From Roseiarcus sp963767245 (GTDB taxonomy: Bacteria > Pseudomonadota > Alphaproteobacteria > Rhizobiales > Beijerinckiaceae): a DNA stretch of 64,000 nt. Of this stretch, positions 61,230 through 64,000 are shown in pieces (within the stretch, counting starts at the first letter, position 1; each line of letters opens with the position of its first letter). Where the stretch lies: assembly GCA_963767245.1 (NCBI GenBank), contig CAVYDG010000007.1, positions 1 to 64,000 on the forward strand, read 5' to 3'. Made by a program: the position numbers and the translations under genes. The notes beneath the pieces were generated by a model. It was given only the letters and a program-made list of their open reading frames with translations, was not told the origin of the DNA and searched no databases.

Positions 61230-61978
61230 AGCCAACGAGCGGGATGGGCGACGGGCCACACCGACATGCGCAAAGGGTTCGACGGACTGGCGTTGATCGT
61301 CCAGGAGACGCTGAAGCGCAATCCTCATTTTGGACATTTGTTCGTCTGTCGCGGCCGGCGCGGCGATCTCATCCAGGTGACTTTGGCACGACGGCCAGGG
61401 CATGTGCCTGTTCTCGAAACGGCTGGAGCGCGGACGTTTCTTGTGGCCGATGGCGGGCGGGATGATCACGATCTCGACGGCGCAGCTCGGCTATCTTCTG
61501 TCGGCCCTGGAGGCGGTCAGGCGCATCGACGCTATCTTCGACGTCGAGCGCGACATCAACGGTCGATGGGCCGACGAACGCCTACGCGTTCGGCGCGAGG
61601 CCTCCGCCGATCTGGTCGCGGCGCTGGAGACTTGGATGCGCGCCGAGCGCGCAAAGCTGTCGCGCCACGCCGAGGTTGCCAAGGCGATCGACTGCATGCT
61701 GACGCGCTGGCCAGCCTGTCTCACGAACAACGCCGCAGAAAGGGCGCTGCGCGGTCTCGCCCTCGGCAGGAAGTCGTGGCTGTTCGCCGGCTCCGAGCGC
61801 GGGGCGGAGCGCGCCGCGGTCATGTAGACCCTCATTCAGACCGCGAAGCTCAACGACGTCGATCCGCAGGCCTGGCTCGCCGACACCCTTCGACGCATCG
61901 CCGACACGCCGCAAACCCGGCTCGGCGAGCTGCTCCCCTGGAATTGGCCGCGCCGCTCTGCAAAACTCGCAGCATGAG
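61230..61978 (+). pseudogene. IS66-family remnant: TnpB joined to the end of TnpC
   Basis: Frames in succession give the TnpB core WATGHTDMRKGFDGLALIVQ, FVCRGRRGDLIQVT, CLFSKRLERGRFLWP and ITISTAQLGYLLSALE, which then joins directly to the C-terminal part of TnpC (EAVRRIDAIFDVERDING, SRHAEVAKAIDCML, LTNNAAERALRGLALGRKSW). Two frameshifts, a deletion of about ten codons before LTNNAAE, and a TAG in place of Tyr after ERAAVM show decay. Most of TnpC is missing. Confidence 0.85.
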
Positions 61979-62011
61979 CGCCGCGTCTTGAGCGCCGTCC
62001 CAGGAAGCGCA

Positions 62012-62661
62012 ATGAAAGCACCCTCTAAAACCGCCCTTTTCAACGCTGTCAAATTTTGGAACGTCCCGGCTGTCGAAGCATTGCTGGCTGAGTCCCCAAA
62101 TCTCGCGCAGGCGATGGATTCGAAAGGGCGTACGGCATTGCACCTGGCGTGCAGTGTGAAGCCAAGTAATCGGGCGATAGGCGAGCCCCACGGGTTGGGA
62201 ACCGTTACCGCGCTTCTCAAAGCCGGCGCGGCTTGGAGGCCGAAGCTCCGATGGACGAGGACGAAGGAGACTTTCGGGCTACTCCAATCTGGTACGCCGT
62301 GGCGCGCGGCGAGAATCTGCCACTGGTGCAGTTTCTGCTGAGACGTGGCGCTGATCCGAGCTATTCGCTGTGGGCTGTTGTTTGGCGAGACGACGACGTT
62401 GTCTGCCGCGAGTTGCTGAAAAATAGGCCAAGGCTCGATCTCAGGGCCCATGGCGAAACGCCGATTCTCTATGCGGCTCGCCTCAAAAGGCTGAAGACGC
62501 TCGAGCTTCTGATCGAAGCAGGCGCAAATCCGGCGATCGTGGACAATAGAGGCAGAGACGCTGTCGATATCGCGCTGGCCCGCCGATTGCCGAAGAACCT
62601 GATCAACCGACTACTAGCCGAATCCAAGCGCCGCCATCAAAGACCGACATCCTCCGACTGA
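62012..62661 (+). pseudogene. Ankyrin-repeat protein, frameshifted
   Basis: From ATG 62012 (AGGAAG upstream) the first frame gives TALFNAVKFWNVPAVEALLA and GRTALHLACSVKPSNRAI; the second, from about 62231, gives ATPIWYAVARGENLPLVQFL, GETPILYAARLKRLKTLELL and GRDAVDIALARRLPKNL to 62661. At least four ankyrin repeats are seen. Adding one G in GGCGCGG at about 62230 joins the two as AGAGLEAEAP. The intact protein of about 216 residues would be a cytoplasmic binding scaffold with unknown partner. Confidence 0.8.
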
Positions 62662-62717
62662 CGTCTCCGCTCTCCCTGACCTTAGGCCGAGAATCGCCCC
62701 CCAAGCCCAGGAGCGCC

Positions 62718-63567
62718 ATGAACATTAACCCCAGACTGGCTCCCTCACTCGAACTCGTCCGCCGCATCAACGAGGCGTCGATCGCCTATTCGATCGCGCG
62801 GCTGCGGGTCCTCGAACGCCTTCCTGGCAACCCCATCGGGGTCGCGATGCGATCCTTTGAGGGCGGCGCGGCGCTGGCTGCGTGCCACCTTCCGGTCCCC
62901 TCCTTCAATGGCGTGCTCGGACTTCGCGCTGGACAACGCAATCTGATCGCGCCGCTGACGGAATGGCTGCGCGATCACGGCGCGGCAATCCGCTTCGAAA
63001 TCACTGCCGGCGAGGATGAGCCCGAAGCCGGGCTCGACCTCGCCCGGCTCGGCCTTTATCAGTCCGGATTTTCACGCCGCCTTGATCGGCGAGGCGGACG
63101 CCGATGAGACGACTGCCAGCGACGTCTCAACCGCGCCCGTCGTAAGCGCGATCGACATGGAGGATTTCCTCGCCGCTTATGTCGCGGGATGGTGCGTCCC
63201 AGAGGAGGCGCGTCAACAATTCAAAGCGAATGTGCGCGCTTGGCCGGAACAGCCGGGATGGTCACTCTATGTTGCTCGCATCGACGAAAGGCCGGTGGCG
63301 AGCGCCATTCTTTTCTTGCATGAGGGCGTCGGCTATTTCGCCGATTGCGCCGTCGATCCCTTCTTTCGCCGGCGCGGTCTTCATGCGGCGCTGCTTCGTC
63401 GCCGCTGGCGCGACGCCCGCGAGGCGGGTGTCGATTGCGTCTGCAGCGGCGCGGCTTTTCTCTCGACCAGCCATCGCAACATGGAGCGGGTGGGCATGCA
63501 ACTCCTGTTTCTTCGCGCAATTTGGACGCGGCTCGCACAGACCGGCGTCGCGCCACCCCGGCCGTGA
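62718..63567 (+). pseudogene. GNAT-family acetyltransferase, frameshifted
   Basis: The first frame (MNINPRLAPSLELVRRINEA..., LRDHGAAIRFEITAGEDE, LARLGLYQSGF) ends at 63107. The second continues HAALIGEADADETTASDV, then WSLYVARIDERPVASAILFL and the acetyl-CoA loop YFADCAVDPFFRRRGLHAAL with SGAAFLSTSHRNMERVGMQL to 63567. The join is at about 63070, one base out of register. The intact protein of about 280 residues would be a two-domain GNAT. AGGAGC precedes ATG 62718. Confidence 0.82.
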
Positions 63568-63800
63568 GCTCCGCCGCCGCGCCGCCTAACCGTCCCCTGA
63601 GACGGACGCAGTTTCCGGTTACGCTTTGCGTTTGACGGGCGCACAGAAATATTCCAGGTTTGCTGGTGGCTGATGCTGCCCGCTGCTCGCACCCATATGG
63701 GATGGTGAAAGCATCAACTTAGCCCTCTGACCTGGTCCTCCAATTGGCGACGGGTCGGCAATGTGAGCCCCGACAAGCCTTCGCCAGCAGTGGAGGTTCC

Positions 63801-64000
63801 ATGACTACGCTCGACCAAGCCAAGGCTATGGCGAAGCGGCTCCGCTCGTCGCTTGCGACGCGCGATATCGATATGTCTCATTCCACGGCCCTTGAGTTGA
63901 TCGCCGCTGAACTAGGTTACAACGATTGGAATACCGCGGCTGCAAAGCTGAAGAATGACCCGACCGAGCACATAGGCTTCAGGCGCACGATTCCGATCTT
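63801..64000 (+). CDS. Glyoxalase-related protein, start only
   Basis: From ATG 63801 (GGAGG 4 bp upstream) the visible 66 residues MTTLDQAKAMAKRLRSSLAT, then DMSHSTALELIAAELGYNDW and NTAAAKL correspond to the N-terminal helical domain that precedes a VOC/glyoxalase-like domain in a widespread proteobacterial family. The remainder lies beyond the window. Confidence 0.7.
   Translation, partial: MTTLDQAKAMAKRLRSSLATRDIDMSHSTALELIAAELGYNDWNTAAAKLKNDPTEHIGFRRTIPI

Noticed and set aside
60965..61321. N-terminal extension of the hypothetical protein at 60329-60964
   Set aside because: It is antisense to the IS66 TnpB remnant and unlike protein; the internal GTG start fits the conserved opening better.

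Overview
The window looks like a GC-rich alphaproteobacterium, most likely of the order Hyphomicrobiales (rhizobia and methylotroph relatives). I base this on an Omp25/31-type porin, a helix-turn-helix/RibB fusion, GAF-type histidine kinases, adenylate cyclase-TPR proteins and a MetA/MetY pair of rhizobial character. No rRNA gene, complete tRNA or CRISPR array was found. The region is accessory and in decay: at least ten insertion sequences or remnants (IS1182 twice plus fragments, IS4, IS5, IS110, IS200, IS3, IS256, IS21, IS66) and about a dozen single-base frameshifts in otherwise well-conserved genes.

Layout. (1) 1-6.8 kb: a sugar catabolic locus. A leftward ribose-type ABC binding protein diverges from a rightward operon of FucI-like isomerase, split transketolase (two subunits) and FGGY kinase, ending in a decayed SDR. 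The logic is import, isomerisation to a ketose, phosphorylation and C2 transfer; it resembles the known non-oxidative D-apiose route, but the substrate is not proven. (2) 6.9-8.2 kb: a RibB protein with an N-terminal HTH and a degenerate cyclohydrolase II domain. (3) 8.3-27.6 kb: a mobile zone with a leftward phage or phage-satellite gene set (AlpA-like regulator, small genes, primase-helicase, terminase small subunit-like, tail-completion-like, HNH). Inverted iterons around a T-rich tract lie just downstream of the primase. The zone is broken up by IS elements, an outer-membrane porin and a recombinase remnant, and ends at a 45-nt 3' fragment of tRNA-Arg(ACG) beside a frameshifted tyrosine integrase. 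(4) 27.9-32 kb: leftward metY, PLP decarboxylase and metA.

(5) 32.2-37.2 kb: two GAF histidine kinases, one a hybrid with receiver and Hpt, and a convergent OmpR-type regulator; a 16-bp tandem element precedes both kinases. (6) 37.3-48 kb: metabolic genes (GNAT, FMN reductase, M20 amidohydrolase, UPF0126/TRIC protein, FAD dehydrogenase, solute-binding domain, cyclase-TPR) mixed with fragments of arylsulfatase, MFS and AtuA-like genes. (7) 48-64 kb: a DUF1330 gene split by IS256 with a clean 9-bp target duplication, a secreted PEP-CTERM endo/exonuclease-phosphatase protein, IS21, a LigD-type ligase, a cupin-like gene cut by IS1182, a secreted berberine-type FAD oxidase, IS66 remnants, frameshifted ankyrin and GNAT genes, and the start of a glyoxalase-related gene.

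Assignments were made by reading the translated sequence and comparing with remembered family motifs; no database search was run.
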